Origin: an uncultured Prevotella sp.
GTDB lineage: Bacteria > Bacteroidota > Bacteroidia > Bacteroidales > Bacteroidaceae
DNA length: 37,713 bases
Reading direction: 5' to 3'
Assembly (NCBI GenBank): GCA_944321645.1
Contig: CALUMB010000019.1
Coordinates: forward strand, 1-37,713
Positions 8,198 through 17,212 of this stretch are shown piece after piece. Every line of letters starts with the position of its first letter. Position 1 is the stretch's first letter. Below the pieces are notes generated by a model. The model was not told the origin of the DNA, ran no database searches, and saw nothing but the letters and a program-made list of their open reading frames with translations. Both the position numbers and the translations under genes were made by a program.

Positions 8198-8298
8198 AAG
8201 GAGTTAGGGGGAGTAAAGGAGTTAAGACAAATGCTTTTGTGGAACAATATATGCCAACAATGCTATTGTCTTAACTCCTTTACTCCCCCTAACTCCTT
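8198..8298. repeat. Second long hairpin of GGAGTTAA/GGAGTAAA units
   Basis: The 32-bp arms 8198-8229 and 8267-8298 are perfect inverted repeats around a 37-base spacer. The arms consist of the same 8-bp unit family as the element at 4173-4288, and both spacers carry GCTTTTG near the left arm and GCCAACAA near the right arm. This copy too sits in a convergent gap, 18 bp after the stop of one gene and 10 bp before the stop of the other, which fits a bidirectional terminator. Confidence 0.85.
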
Positions 8299-8308
8299 TA
8301 CTCCTAAT

Positions 8309-9205
8309 TCAACTCCTTTTACAGAATGCCTCCACATTTGCCAGCACCTTCTCGCTCAAGCGGCGCGAAGCCTGGCGCGTGCGGCCTGTGGAGACACAGG
8401 CACAGCGCACGTGGGGATGGCCGAGGAAACGCTCGCCGCCCAGTGCGCCCACGGTGTCGCAATAGCAAACGTTGTCGCCCTCTATCCAGCGGGCAAAGGC
8501 ATCCTCCTGCCACGCGGGCGAGAGTCCCGTGTTGAAGAGCAGCTTGTGGCTGCCAAGGCGGGCAAACTCACCGTCGCCGAGCAGCACGGTGTTCTTGTTC
8601 AGGCAGCAAAACACCACGTCGCTCCACTCCAGCAAGTCGCCAAGCGGCATGAAGCGGTAGCCCTTCGCCGCAGCGGCAGCCTTCTCGCTGCGGGCGAAAT
8701 AGCCAATCTCCGCACCGAAGAAGCGCATCGCGTCGGCAATCATCCCGCCCGACTTCCCAAGTCCTACGATGCCAGCTTTCAGCCCCGTTATCTCGCTCGG
8801 CTCGCCAAACCACGGCTCCATGCCGAAGCCGTGAAGGCGGCGCACGAGCGCACTCACGACGTATTCCACCACACCCTCGTCGCCATAGTCGCGTATGCCG
8901 GTCACGGTTATGCCGTGCGCCTCGGCATAGCGGATGTCAACGTTGGCGCTCTCCGGCGAGTAAAGGGAGCAGCACATCCCCACATACCTCACCTGCGGGC
9001 AGCGGGCAAGCACGTCGCCGGTAATGGTCGACGTGTAGCTAAGCAACACGGCATCGGCACCACCGATGCGCCTCACTATCTCGTCGGCATCCTGCGGGAT
9101 GTCGGCGTGCATTGTCACATCACACGCCATGGAGCGCAACCGCTCCTCGGCCCATGGCTCAAGGCCAACAGGCTCGATGGCAACAACTTTCTTAAACTTA
9201 TACAT
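8309..9205 (-). CDS. 2-hydroxyacid dehydrogenase-like NAD-binding protein with altered active site
   Basis: A 298-residue protein with the D-isomer-specific 2-hydroxyacid dehydrogenase fold. The Rossmann segment GLKAGIVGLGKSGGMIADA is clear, and the order of strands after it follows the family. However, the three catalytic positions appear lost: the usual NTARG reads NTGLS, the Asp-Val-x-x-Glu block reads DTVGALGG, and the usual TPHIG His region reads ACVST. It may therefore use another chemistry, act as a reductase of other substrates, or only bind the cofactor. A longer frame starts at 9247, but that ATG lies upstream of the expected transcription start; MYKFKKVVAIEPVG at 9205 is preferred. 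It is divergent from the large fusion gene. Confidence 0.75.
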   Translation of the reverse strand: MYKFKKVVAIEPVGLEPWAEERLRSMACDVTMHADIPQDADEIVRRIGGADAVLLSYTSTITGDVLARCPQVRYVGMCCSLYSPESANVDIRYAEAHGITVTGIRDYGDEGVVEYVVSALVRRLHGFGMEPWFGEPSEITGLKAGIVGLGKSGGMIADAMRFFGAEIGYFARSEKAAAAAKGYRFMPLGDLLEWSDVVFCCLNKNTVLLGDGEFARLGSHKLLFNTGLSPAWQEDAFARWIEGDNVCYCDTVGALGGERFLGHPHVRCACVSTGRTRQASRRLSEKVLANVEAFCKRS

Positions 9206-9236
9206 GCCTATCTTGTTTTTACCCGATTCTAATATG

Positions 9237-9268
9237 CAAAGATACAAATCGCAGGGCTTTCACCGAAA
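9237..9268 (-). promoter_or_regulatory. Promoter of the hydroxyacid-dehydrogenase-like gene
   Basis: On the minus strand TATCTTTG (bases 9237-9244) matches the -7 box, and TTTC (9265-9268) lies 20 bp upstream as an imperfect -33 box. Transcription would start near 9230, so the ATG at 9205 and not the one at 9247 is the likely start. Confidence 0.6.
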
Positions 9269-9273
9269 GTTTA

Positions 9274-9305
9274 TTTGTTTTTTACCTTTCTTTTAGTTAT
9301 CTTTG
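9274..9305 (+). promoter_or_regulatory. Promoter of the glycosyltransferase-DUF4922-SpoIID gene
   Basis: TTTG at 9274-9277 and TATCTTTG at 9298-9305 are 20 bp apart, a full match to the Bacteroidetes promoter. The ATG at 9333 follows 27 bp later. It lies next to the divergent promoter at 9237-9268. Confidence 0.8.
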
Positions 9306-9332
9306 CAAGCATCTAAGACAAACCAAACCATA

Positions 9333-12300
9333 ATGACAGCAAAGACAGACTGCTTCGTTGCGTGCGCAAACGCCGCCGAAGCGGAACAAACTATAAGCGG
9401 CCTGTGCGAATGCCTTGAGGTGGGTTCCGTCGTAGCCCTCGTGCCGCCGGGCGCCGACATGGGCGAGAACCTGCCTGCGGGATGCTCCGCCATTGCAGTG
9501 GAGGGCATCACCCACAGCGACACGATAGCCACGATAGCCCGCAATGCGCAGGCCGACTACGCCCTGCTCATTACAAAGCCCTGCAAAATATCCATGGGGC
9601 CGGGAGCCGTGGGGCGCATGATAAGCGCAGCCGACGACAGCGGCGCGGCCATGGTCTACGCCGACCGCTACACCGCCGAGGGCGGCAACCGTTGCCCGCA
9701 CCCGACAATAGACTACCAGAAAGGCAGCCTGCGCGACGACTTCGACTTCGGCCCCGCGCTGCTCGTAAGGACGTCCTTACTGCGCAAATACGCCGCCACA
9801 GCCGCCAACAGGCCGCGCTACCGCTACGCAGGGCTGTACGACCTGCGCCTGTTCTTAAGCCGCGAAGGCTCCATACTCCACCTCAACGAATACCTTTACA
9901 CCGAGCACCGGCCAAAGGCCAGGCCCACGGGCGAAAGCCAGTTCGACTATGTTGACCCGGCAAACCGCAGCGTACAAGTGGAGATGGAACAGGCCGCCAC
10001 CGCCCACCTCGGCAAAATAGGCGCAATGGTCGACACGGCCGGCTACCGCAAGCCCGACTTCAACGAGCAAGACTTCGCCGTTGAAGCGTCGGTGGTAATC
10101 CCCGTCAGAAACCGCGAGCGCACCATCCTCGATGCCGTAAGGAGCGCGCTGGCGCAAGAAACGGCCTTCGCGTTCAACGTAATCGTGGTGGACAACCACT
10201 CCACCGACGGCACCACGCAGTTGCTGCGGGGCGTGGGCGACCCTCGCCTGATACACATCGTGCCTAAACGCACCGACCTCGGCATAGGCGGATGCTGGAA
10301 CATGGCCATTGGCGACAGCCGCTGCGGGCGATTTGCAGTGCAGCTCGACAGCGACGACCTGTACAGTTCGCCGCACACCTTGCAGCGCATCGTGGCGGCT
10401 TTCTACGAGCAAGGGGCAGCAATGGTGGTTGGCTCCTACCGCATTTGCGACTTCAACCTCAACACGCTGCCGCCCGGACTGATTGCCCACACGGAGTGGA
10501 CGGAACAGAACGGCCCCAACAACGCCCTGCGCATCAACGGACTCGGGGCGCCAAGGGCTTTCTTCACACCTCTGGCACGCCAGTGGCCGTTCCCCAACAC
10601 GAGCTATGGCGAAGACTACGCCATGGGCCTGCGCTTCTCGCGCAGCTACCGCATAGGGCGCATCTACGACGAGCTTTACCTCTGCCGCCGATGGGAAGGC
10701 AACAGCGACGCCGCCCTGCCCATCGACAGGGTGAACGCAAACAACCTTTACAAAGACCGCCTGCGCACGCTCGAAATATCGGCCCGCCAGCAGCTCAACG
10801 CAGGCAAGGCCGCCACAGACGGCGACGACAGCCTGTCAAGGTTCTTCGCCCGGCAACTCCTCACGTGGCCCGACGCCCGCCTGCGCTACCGCCAGCTGCG
10901 ATGCGCGAGCACAAAGGAGCTGGCTGGCGAGTCAGTAACGCTCGTGGCACAATACAACCCCGCCCGGATGGTTTCCACCGGGGCGGACATCGGCAAGGCC
11001 GCCATTGCGGCCCGCCCGTGCTTCCTATGCAGCGGAAACAGGCCAAAGGAACAAATGTCTATGCCCGCAGGCGGCGGCCACGAGCTGCTCGTCAACCCCT
11101 TCCCAATACTGCCCGAACACTTCACCATACCTTCGCTCGACCACGAACCGCAGGCCGTCAGGGGGCGGTTTGGCGAAATGCTACGGCTGCTCGACGCCCA
11201 CCCGCGCCTCACCGTGTTCTACAACGGCCCCCACTGCGGCGCGTCGGCTCCCGACCACGCCCACTTTCAGGCCGTCGCTGGAGCCACACTGCCCCTCCGG
11301 GCGGCCTGGCCGAGGCTAAGCCGGAGCATGAAGCCGGTGGCCACCGACGGCGACGGGGGCGGGATATGGCTCGTCACGTCATACGCCTGCCCGGCCTTCG
11401 CCATACGCTCGCGCTCTGCCGAGCGCAGCGGGCAGCTCTTCGGCAAGCTCTACGACGCGCTGCCGCCGTCGCCATACGGCGGCGAGCCTATGATGAACGT
11501 CGTGTGCTGGAAAAGCGCCGAAGGCTACGTCACCACGGTATTCCCGCGCAGGAAGCACCGCCCCGGCTGCTACTCGGCCGAAGGCGAGGCGCGGTTTGTG
11601 GTAAGCCCCGGCGCACTCGACATGAGCGGACTCATAATAACGCCAAGGCGCGAAGACTTCGACAGGATGACCTACGCCAAGGCCGAGGCGATACTCCGCG
11701 AGGTTTCATGCACAGAGGAAGACGCAAAGGGCATCGCCGCAAGGCTCGACGCCACCGCACAGGCCACGCACTGCACTACGGGAAGGCTCACCGAGCCTGA
11801 CGTCACGGTGGGCATAATGAGCGGCAAGCGCATAGCCTTCAGGCTCAACGGCCCATACACGGCCAAAGGCGAGACCATAGAGGGCGACCAGGAGGTGGAG
11901 TTTGCCGAAGGCGGCATAGTGTGGCGGGGCGACCAATACCGCGAACTGACATTCGCCCCGCTGTCGCCCGGGGCGTCGTTCTCGCTGCGCGACGTCGCCA
12001 TAGGCATCAGCTTCCATTGGGAGCGGCGCGAGACGCAGACCTTCTGCGGCACGCTGCGCTTCGTGGTGGACTCCGGGCAGGTGATGGCCATAAACGTGCT
12101 GCCGGCCGAGAAATACCTCGCAAGCGTCATTTCGAGCGAGATGCGCGCCACCTCGTCGCCAGAGCTGCTCAAGGCCCACGCCGTAATCTCGCGCAGCTGG
12201 CTGCTCTCGCAAATGGAGCGGCGGCGCAGGCAGCAAGGCAACCAGGGCAGCTTCTTCTCGTTCAAGAAGACAGACGACGAACTGATAAGATGGTACGACC

Positions 12301-13094
12301 GCGACGACCACACCATCTTCGACGTGTGCGCCGACGACCACTGCCAGCGGTACCAGGGCATAACGCGGGCCGGCAACCCTGCCGTGGAAGAGGCCGTGAA
12401 GGCCACGCGCGGGCAAATACTGGCCTACGGCGGCGAGATATGCGACGCGCGCTTCAGCAAGTGCTGCGGCGGCGCAACGGAAGAGTTCCAATACTGCTGG
12501 GAAGACTCGCCCAAGCCCTACCTCGCCGCCGTGCGCGACGGCGAAGGCGGCACGCTGCCCGACCTCTCCGCAGAGGCCGATGCCGAACGCTGGATACGCT
12601 CCGCGCCCGACGCATTCTGCAACACCGCCGACAGGAAAACGCTCGCGCAGGTGCTCAACGACTACGACCAGGAGACGCCCGACTTCTACCGCTGGCGCGT
12701 GGAATACACCCAGGAGGAGCTGGCCGCGCTCATCAACAAGAACACCGGCTGCGACTTTGGACTCATCACGGCACTCGTGCCGCTGGCAAGGGGCAAGAGC
12801 GGGCGCATCTGGAAGCTGCGCATCGAAGGCACGAAAAAGCAGCTCACCATAGGCAAGGAGCTGGAGATACGCCGCACGCTCAGCCCCACCCACCTCTACA
12901 GCAGCGCGTTCGTGGTGGACGCGGAAGGCGACAGCGGCGGCGCACCGGCCCGGTTCATACTCACGGGCGCGGGCTGGGGCCACGGCGTGGGCCTCTGCCA
13001 GATTGGCGCGGCGGTGATGGGCGCACGCGGATACTCCTACGACAGCATACTGCTGCACTACTACAAAGGGGCTGAGATTAAGGAGATTTACTAA
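9333..13094 (+). CDS. Multidomain fusion: glycosyltransferase 2, DUF4922 (Ap4A-phosphorylase-like), SpoIID/LytB
   Basis: A 1253-residue protein with three recognisable parts. Residues 1-250 resemble a worn glycosyltransferase fold (MVYADRY, then [11 protein letters not shown]). Residues 253-480 are a family 2 glycosyltransferase: [13 protein letters not shown], the metal motif D339-S-D341-D and E427-D428 in a GEDYAMG block. Residues about 490-820 match DUF4922: C563-FL-C566, [13 protein letters not shown] and [11 protein letters not shown] with H642 and H644, like the His motif of Ap4A and GDP-sugar phosphorylases. Residues about 822-1253 are SpoIID/LytB, with [17 protein letters not shown] (from about 923) and [13 protein letters not shown] at 1214-1226. 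SpoIID proteins are peptidoglycan lytic transglycosylases, but no signal peptide or membrane segment is seen here. An AmpG-like permease follows after 29 bp. The joint function is unknown; peptidoglycan or nucleotide-sugar salvage is an inference. Confidence 0.85.
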   Translation: MTAKTDCFVACANAAEAEQTISGLCECLEVGSVVALVPPGADMGENLPAGCSAIAVEGITHSDTIATIARNAQADYALLITKPCKISMGPGAVGRMISAADDSGAAMVYADRYTAEGGNRCPHPTIDYQKGSLRDDFDFGPALLVRTSLLRKYAATAANRPRYRYAGLYDLRLFLSREGSILHLNEYLYTEHRPKARPTGESQFDYVDPANRSVQVEMEQAATAHLGKIGAMVDTAGYRKPDFNEQDFAVEASVVIPVRNRERTILDAVRSALAQETAFAFNVIVVDNHSTDGTTQLLRGVGDPRLIHIVPKRTDLGIGGCWNMAIGDSRCGRFAVQLDSDDLYSSPHTLQRIVAAFYEQGAAMVVGSYRICDFNLNTLPPGLIAHTEWTEQNGPNNALRINGLGAPRAFFTPLARQWPFPNTSYGEDYAMGLRFSRSYRIGRIYDELYLCRRWEGNSDAALPIDRVNANNLYKDRLRTLEISARQQLNAGKAATDGDDSLSRFFARQLLTWPDARLRYRQLRCASTKELAGESVTLVAQYNPARMVSTGADIGKAAIAARPCFLCSGNRPKEQMSMPAGGGHELLVNPFPILPEHFTIPSLDHEPQAVRGRFGEMLRLLDAHPRLTVFYNGPHCGASAPDHAHFQAVAGATLPLRAAWPRLSRSMKPVATDGDGGGIWLVTSYACPAFAIRSRSAERSGQLFGKLYDALPPSPYGGEPMMNVVCWKSAEGYVTTVFPRRKHRPGCYSAEGEARFVVSPGALDMSGLIITPRREDFDRMTYAKAEAILREVSCTEEDAKGIAARLDATAQATHCTTGRLTEPDVTVGIMSGKRIAFRLNGPYTAKGETIEGDQEVEFAEGGIVWRGDQYRELTFAPLSPGASFSLRDVAIGISFHWERRETQTFCGTLRFVVDSGQVMAINVLPAEKYLASVISSEMRATSSPELLKAHAVISRSWLLSQMERRRRQQGNQGSFFSFKKTDDELIRWYDRDDHTIFDVCADDHCQRYQGITRAGNPAVEEAVKATRGQILAYGGEICDARFSKCCGGATEEFQYCWEDSPKPYLAAVRDGEGGTLPDLSAEADAERWIRSAPDAFCNTADRKTLAQVLNDYDQETPDFYRWRVEYTQEELAALINKNTGCDFGLITALVPLARGKSGRIWKLRIEGTKKQLTIGKELEIRRTLSPTHLYSSAFVVDAEGDSGGAPARFILTGAGWGHGVGLCQIGAAVMGARGYSYDSILLHYYKGAEIKEIY

Positions 13095-13123
13095 AGGGGA
13101 AGCCCCTTACAAACACCTTATAA

Positions 13124-14452
13124 ATGGAAACGACAACAAAACCTACAGCAAGGCGCAACCCGTGGGCATGGGTCCCCTCGCTATATTTCGCCGAAGGCAT
13201 ACCCTACGTGGCCGTGATGACCATCTCGCTCATCATGTACAAGAGGCTGGGACTGTCGAATGCGGAAATCACGCTCTACACCTCGTGGCTCTACCTGCCA
13301 TGGGTGATAAAGCCGTTCTGGAGCCCGTTCATCGACATTGTTAAGACAAAGCGGTGGTGGATCGTGGCCATGCAGCTGCTCATAGGCGCGGCCTTGGGCG
13401 GCGTGGCGTTCACCATACCGGGCGACTGGTGGCTGCAAGGCTCGCTGTTCTTCTTCTGGCTGATGGCCTTCTCGAGCGCGACGCACGACATAGCAGCCGA
13501 CGGTTTCTATATGCTCGGGCTCGACCAGCACCACCAGGCGTGGTTCGTGGGCATACGCTCCACGTTCTACCGCATAGCCACCATCTTCGGGCAAGGCGTG
13601 CTCGTGATGGTGGCGGGCAACCTCGAAGTGCTCACCCGCAGCGTAAGGTACTCGTGGAGCCTCACGTTCTACTTCATGGCGGGCCTGTTCATCGCCCTCT
13701 GGCTCTACCACAGCTGGGCACTGCCGCGCCCAAAGGAAGACAGCGAGAGGCACGCCGGCGGCGCAGCCGGCCTTGTGCGCGAACTGGGCCAGACCGTCAA
13801 GACCTTCTTCACCAAGCCGCAGGTGGTGGCCGGCATCTGCTTCATGCTCTTCTACCGTATGCCAGAAGGGCTGCTGGCCAAGGTGTCGGCATTGTTCCTC
13901 ATCGACGCCGGACACAACGGCGGGCTGAGCCTCTCGCCCGCCGAATACGGCCTGGTGCAAGGCACGGTGGGCGTGGTGGGGCTTACCATAGGCGGCATAC
14001 TGGGAGGCATAGCAGCCAGCCGCCACGGACTCAAGCGGTGGCTGTGGCCCATGGTGTGCGCCATAACGCTGCCAGACGCCGTCTACGTCTACCTTAGCTA
14101 CGCCATGCCCGACAGCCTGCTCATCATAAACGCCTGCGTGTTCGTCGAGCAGTTCGGCTACGGCTTCGGCTTCTCGGCCTACATGCTCTACCTCATCTAC
14201 TACAGCCAGGGCGAGCACAAGACCGCCCACTACGCCCTCTGCACGGCCTTCATGGCCCTGTCGATGATGATTCCGGGCCTCTTCGCCGGCGCGCTCCAGG
14301 AGGCCGTGGGCTACCGCGCGTTCTTCATCATCGTGATGGTGGCTTGCTCGATGACGTTCGCCGTGTCGGCGTTCCTAAAGATTGACCCCGACTTCGGCAA
14401 GCGCACCGGCGACGAGGACGAGGGCGACGCAAAATGCCGCGAAAAGGAATGA
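13124..14452 (+). CDS. AmpG-like major facilitator permease
   Basis: A 442-residue major facilitator protein with about twelve membrane segments. The N-terminus (SLYFAEGIPYVAVMTISLIM, then LYTSWLYLPWVIKPFWSPFID, seen near residues 20-72) has the pattern of the AmpG muropeptide permeases, where LPW-KP-W-P-D ends loop 2-3. The segment SSATHDIAADGFYMLGL also fits. AmpG imports GlcNAc-anhydro-MurNAc peptides in Gram-negatives; the substrate here is inferred. It begins 29 bp after the SpoIID fusion gene with no promoter between, so the two very likely form one transcript and may act on the same wall-derived material. The C-terminal tail is charged (KRTGDEDEGDAKCREKE). Confidence 0.82.
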   Translation: METTTKPTARRNPWAWVPSLYFAEGIPYVAVMTISLIMYKRLGLSNAEITLYTSWLYLPWVIKPFWSPFIDIVKTKRWWIVAMQLLIGAALGGVAFTIPGDWWLQGSLFFFWLMAFSSATHDIAADGFYMLGLDQHHQAWFVGIRSTFYRIATIFGQGVLVMVAGNLEVLTRSVRYSWSLTFYFMAGLFIALWLYHSWALPRPKEDSERHAGGAAGLVRELGQTVKTFFTKPQVVAGICFMLFYRMPEGLLAKVSALFLIDAGHNGGLSLSPAEYGLVQGTVGVVGLTIGGILGGIAASRHGLKRWLWPMVCAITLPDAVYVYLSYAMPDSLLIINACVFVEQFGYGFGFSAYMLYLIYYSQGEHKTAHYALCTAFMALSMMIPGLFAGALQEAVGYRAFFIIVMVACSMTFAVSAFLKIDPDFGKRTGDEDEGDAKCREKE

Positions 14453-14478
14453 CGCCCCGGCACGCCAACGTTGCCATT

Positions 14479-14508
14479 GCGGGAAGCCGCCGCACTTTTT
14501 GTTTTTTT
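14479..14508 (+). terminator. Possible intrinsic terminator after the AmpG-like gene
   Basis: A short GC stem (GCGG, loop GAAG, CCGC, 14479-14490) is followed by CGCAC and two T-runs to 14508. It lies 27 bp after the stop codon. The stem is short, so confidence is moderate. Confidence 0.45.
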
Positions 14509-14957
14509 AGCATTCAGGCTCGGCGAATTTAACACGGCAGAAAGCGGCGAAATAGAAACCGCAAGGCCGTTCCTGCCGCAAAAAAGCCCCGACCAGGCCG
14601 CGCCATTTTCCCAAACGTGCCGTTTCGCAGTCCGAAACGGCACGTTTGGCATTGCGAAATGGGCCGTTTCATAAGACAAAACGCCCCTCGTCGCAAGCCG
14701 ATTCCTATCAAAAAACAATGTTTTCGGCCTGTTTCCTGCCAAAAAACGAAGGCTTTTTTCTGCACAGCCAAGCCTGCAAGCCACGTAATCCGCACAAAGT
14801 CAATATGTTATCTGCCGCACGCCAATTTTCGCGTATATGCGGGCGAGCCGCCATTTCCCCGCAAATACGCGATTCTCAAGCCACTTGCCACCTGCATTTT
14901 TAACATTTGGAATGGATAATAAGTGCGACAAAAGCCGCCGTTCATAAAACTTTTTCG
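14509..14957. other. Non-coding stretch before the small lipoprotein gene
   Basis: About 450 bp without a credible gene; the open frames that exist are short and low in family-like character. It holds a perfect 17-bp inverted repeat at 14611-14649. Promoter-like and repeated sequence begins at 14958. Confidence 0.6.
14611..14649. repeat. 17-bp perfect inverted repeat
   Basis: CCAAACGTGCCGTTTCG (14611-14627) and its inverse (14633-14649) enclose a 5-base loop. The weaker surrounding bases (CGCCATTTTC on the left, GCGAAATGGGC on the right) extend the symmetry. No T-run follows. The core shares GCACGTTTGG with 6122-6131. Confidence 0.7.
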
Positions 14958-15053
14958 TAACTTTGCATAATGCAAGCTGCACTCGGCAATTTGTAAGTAA
15001 ACTTACATTGCGCTCGTTTGCATTGCCTTTGCATAATGCAAGCTGCACTCGGC
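14958..15053 (+). repeat. Direct repeat with embedded -7 box (CTTTGCATAATGCAAGC...)
   Basis: A 27-bp sequence beginning CTTTGCATAATGCAAG and ending GCTGCACTCGGC occurs at 14961-14987 and again, identically, at 15027-15053, 66 bp apart. The first copy overlaps a -7 box, TAACTTTG at 14958-14965, which could drive the lipoprotein gene. No -33 TTTG is visible. Related repeats with nearly the same period lie before rlmN at 26863-26981. Confidence 0.75.
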
Positions 15054-15126
15054 GCGGTTGGAAGCCAGCCTTACCGCCGCCAGCCAGCATCGCCGCAACA
15101 AACAGACCAAAAACCAAAAGCAAATT

Positions 15127-15678
15127 ATGAACAAGACAAGCCACTACTTAAAGACCATCGTCTTGTCGCTCGTGGCCGTGCTGGCCATGGCAAGCTGCAC
15201 CGACGACGACACGCAACAAGCCTACGACCTCGACGGCTACTGGCAGGGGAGCATCATGGGCAACTACTATGCCGACCGCTTCCATTCGTCAGACAATTGG
15301 GACACGGAAATATGGTTCGTGCAAGACGGCGACTTCAGCAGCGGCGGGTATGGCCGAGAGAGAGACTACAACATGCTCACCGGCTATGCCTACGAGGTGG
15401 ATTTCCTGTGGGAAGTACACAACGGCCGCATCTACATCGACTACGACGACGGCTACAGCGTCGTAATACGCGACTACGAGCTTTACTACGTCGGCAGCGG
15501 ACAACGCTTCCGGGGCTACTTCGACGACCCATGGACGGGCGAGACCCTCGCCTCGTTCAACTTGGTGAAAATAGGCGGGTGGAGCGACTGGGCAAAGCCC
15601 CACACGATGAAGCTCGACAGCATCAGAGGCAAGGCTGCCGCCGACTCTGCCGCCATGGCAATGCCCGCTGCAAGGTAG
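15127..15678 (+). CDS. Small lipoprotein of unknown function
   Basis: A 183-residue protein. The N-terminus MNKTSHYLKT, a hydrophobic stretch and the lipobox AMASC with Cys24 mark it as a lipoprotein, followed by an acidic TDDDTQQ linker typical of exported Bacteroidetes lipoproteins. The mature part is rich in Tyr, Trp and Gly in short alternating stretches (DLDGYWQGSIMGNYYADRF, then IYIDYDDGYSVVIRDYELYY), which suggests a small beta-sheet fold. I do not recognise the family. The ATG at 15127 is chosen because it opens the signal sequence; the longer frame runs into the upstream repeat. Single gene, ended by a strong hairpin shared with the convergent DUF418 gene. Confidence 0.75.
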   Translation: MNKTSHYLKTIVLSLVAVLAMASCTDDDTQQAYDLDGYWQGSIMGNYYADRFHSSDNWDTEIWFVQDGDFSSGGYGRERDYNMLTGYAYEVDFLWEVHNGRIYIDYDDGYSVVIRDYELYYVGSGQRFRGYFDDPWTGETLASFNLVKIGGWSDWAKPHTMKLDSIRGKAAADSAAMAMPAAR

Positions 15679-15701
15679 GGCTGCCGACTTCCGGAACAAT
15701 C

Positions 15702-15743
15702 AAATAGGGCTGGTTGGCCTGCTGCGGCCAACCAGCCCTATTT
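15702..15743. terminator. Bidirectional terminator hairpin
   Basis: AAATAGGGCTGGTTGGCC (15702-15719) and its exact inverse (15726-15743) form an 18-bp stem with a 6-base loop. It lies 23 bp after the lipoprotein gene and 4 bp after the stop of the convergent DUF418 gene. The A- and T-rich ends give a short T-run in both directions. Confidence 0.85.
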
Positions 15744-15747
15744 GCGC

Positions 15748-16989
15748 CTATTTCCTAAGCGCGAAACGCCGCCCGTAGGTGAGCATCCGCCACACCCACT
15801 CCAGCGGGCCGAAGTTGCAGCGGCGCAGCCACCAGCGGCTGAACAGTGCCTCTACGAGCCACACGCCAAGGGCCACCAGCACCACCCACACAAGCCCAGT
15901 CTGCGCCCCAAAGCCAAGTCCGATGCCATAAAACAAGAACATTCCCCACACCGACTGGCCAATATAGTTGGTGAGCGCCATACGCCCCGGTGCGGCAAAG
16001 AGGCCGAAAAGGCGCAGGCGCGGCCTGCGCAGGTACAGCAGGCATACGGCTGCCATGTAGGCAAAGCCCGTGGCGTAGACGCTCGCGAAGTAGAGAAGGC
16101 TGTGGGCGGCGTTGCCCCAGGGATGGCCTTCCACGGCACTCCACGCATAGACCACGGAGAGGGGCAGCCCCAGGCCAAAGCCCACCCGCGCCACGCGCAG
16201 CAGCAATCGGCGGCGCAGCGGGAGATGGGCGTACAGTCGGCGACGGCCTATCCAGAAGCCAATGATGAAGAGTCCGAGCACCTTGAAGTAGCGGTTGCCG
16301 TCGATGAACTCCTGCACGCGCACCAACGCGCCCTGCACGAGGAACTGCAGCACTCCGCCATACCCCTCGGCGTCGCGCAGCCAGTAGGCAAAGTTGTCAG
16401 CCGTGATGCCGTAGCGGGCGCACTGCCCCTGCTGCAGGCGCATCACCCAGGCCGACAGGCTCACCCCGGCGGCCTCGCAAGCGAAATCGACCGCCACCGG
16501 CACAAACAGCAACGCCCCGGCCCACGCGAGCAACGCGCGGTCGGAGGCGCGGCGCAACAGCGGCAGGAGCATACCCATAAGGGCATAGAGCATCAGTATG
16601 TCGCCACTCCAGATGAACATCAGGTGCAGGAAACCTATGCCAACGAGTATGGCCATGCGGCGGTAGAATATGCGCAAGCCGTTGGCTCCTTTCTTCTCGG
16701 CGTTGGCAATTATTATCGAGAAGCCGATGCCGAAGAGCAGCGAGAAGATGGTGTAGAACTTGCCGTCTACGAACACGTACTGCAAGAACCTCACCACCTT
16801 GTCTGCCGCCGCCGTGGGCAACGCCGCGGCGGCTTCGGGCTTCAGGAATGTGTAGAGGGCAAACTCCGGGAAGTTTGCCACGGCGATGCCCACGAGGGCA
16901 AAGCCGCGCAGGATGTCGAGTATGGCGAAACGCTCCTTCGCCCCTACGGGCATGGGCGCGCCGCCCTGGCAGTGGTTGTCTGTTTTCAT
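15748..16989 (-). CDS. DUF418 (YeiB-like) membrane protein
   Basis: A 413-residue integral membrane protein. RFAILDILRGFALVGIAVAN near the N-terminus and the C-terminal MALTNYIGQSVWGMFLFYG and GPLEWVWRMLTYG blocks are the hallmarks of DUF418/YeiB-like proteins. The family relates to acyltransferase-3-like membrane proteins; its substrate is unknown. About ten hydrophobic segments. The frame extends to 17061, but those codons come from a GGAGTTAA-type repeat, so MKTDNHCQGG at 16989 is preferred; the later MPVGAKERF is possible. Not obviously linked to its neighbours: 223 bp separate it from the upstream EamA gene. Confidence 0.85.
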   Translation of the reverse strand: MKTDNHCQGGAPMPVGAKERFAILDILRGFALVGIAVANFPEFALYTFLKPEAAAALPTAAADKVVRFLQYVFVDGKFYTIFSLLFGIGFSIIIANAEKKGANGLRIFYRRMAILVGIGFLHLMFIWSGDILMLYALMGMLLPLLRRASDRALLAWAGALLFVPVAVDFACEAAGVSLSAWVMRLQQGQCARYGITADNFAYWLRDAEGYGGVLQFLVQGALVRVQEFIDGNRYFKVLGLFIIGFWIGRRRLYAHLPLRRRLLLRVARVGFGLGLPLSVVYAWSAVEGHPWGNAAHSLLYFASVYATGFAYMAAVCLLYLRRPRLRLFGLFAAPGRMALTNYIGQSVWGMFLFYGIGLGFGAQTGLVWVVLVALGVWLVEALFSRWWLRRCNFGPLEWVWRMLTYGRRFALRK

Positions 16990-17033
16990 CTGCGTATCTG
17001 TATTGTTTGAATATCCGCAAAGCTCCAATTCAA

Positions 17034-17051
17034 AGGAGTTAAAGGAGTTAT
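17034..17051. repeat. Short GGAGTTAA repeat upstream of the DUF418 gene
   Basis: Two units, AAGGAGTTA and AAGGAGTTA, lie side by side with no matching inverted arm nearby. It is the same unit as in the hairpins at 4173 and 8198. Confidence 0.6.
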
Positions 17052-17212
17052 AAGGCGTCATCGCTCCACTGCGTTCCGGTAGGAAGCCAGAGGACGTATG
17101 CTCCGTTGCTTCTTTATTTCATTTGTTTTGGCTAAATGCTGACATTCATTCTTTATTGTGTTTGTGTTGGTTGCGCCTGCAAATGCAGACGGCGAAACAC
17201 GGCCCGTGGCCG

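Noticed and set aside
4173-8298. CRISPR-like arrays from the GGAGTTAA repeats
   Set aside because: Units are 8-9 bp with no unique spacers of constant length, and no cas genes are present.
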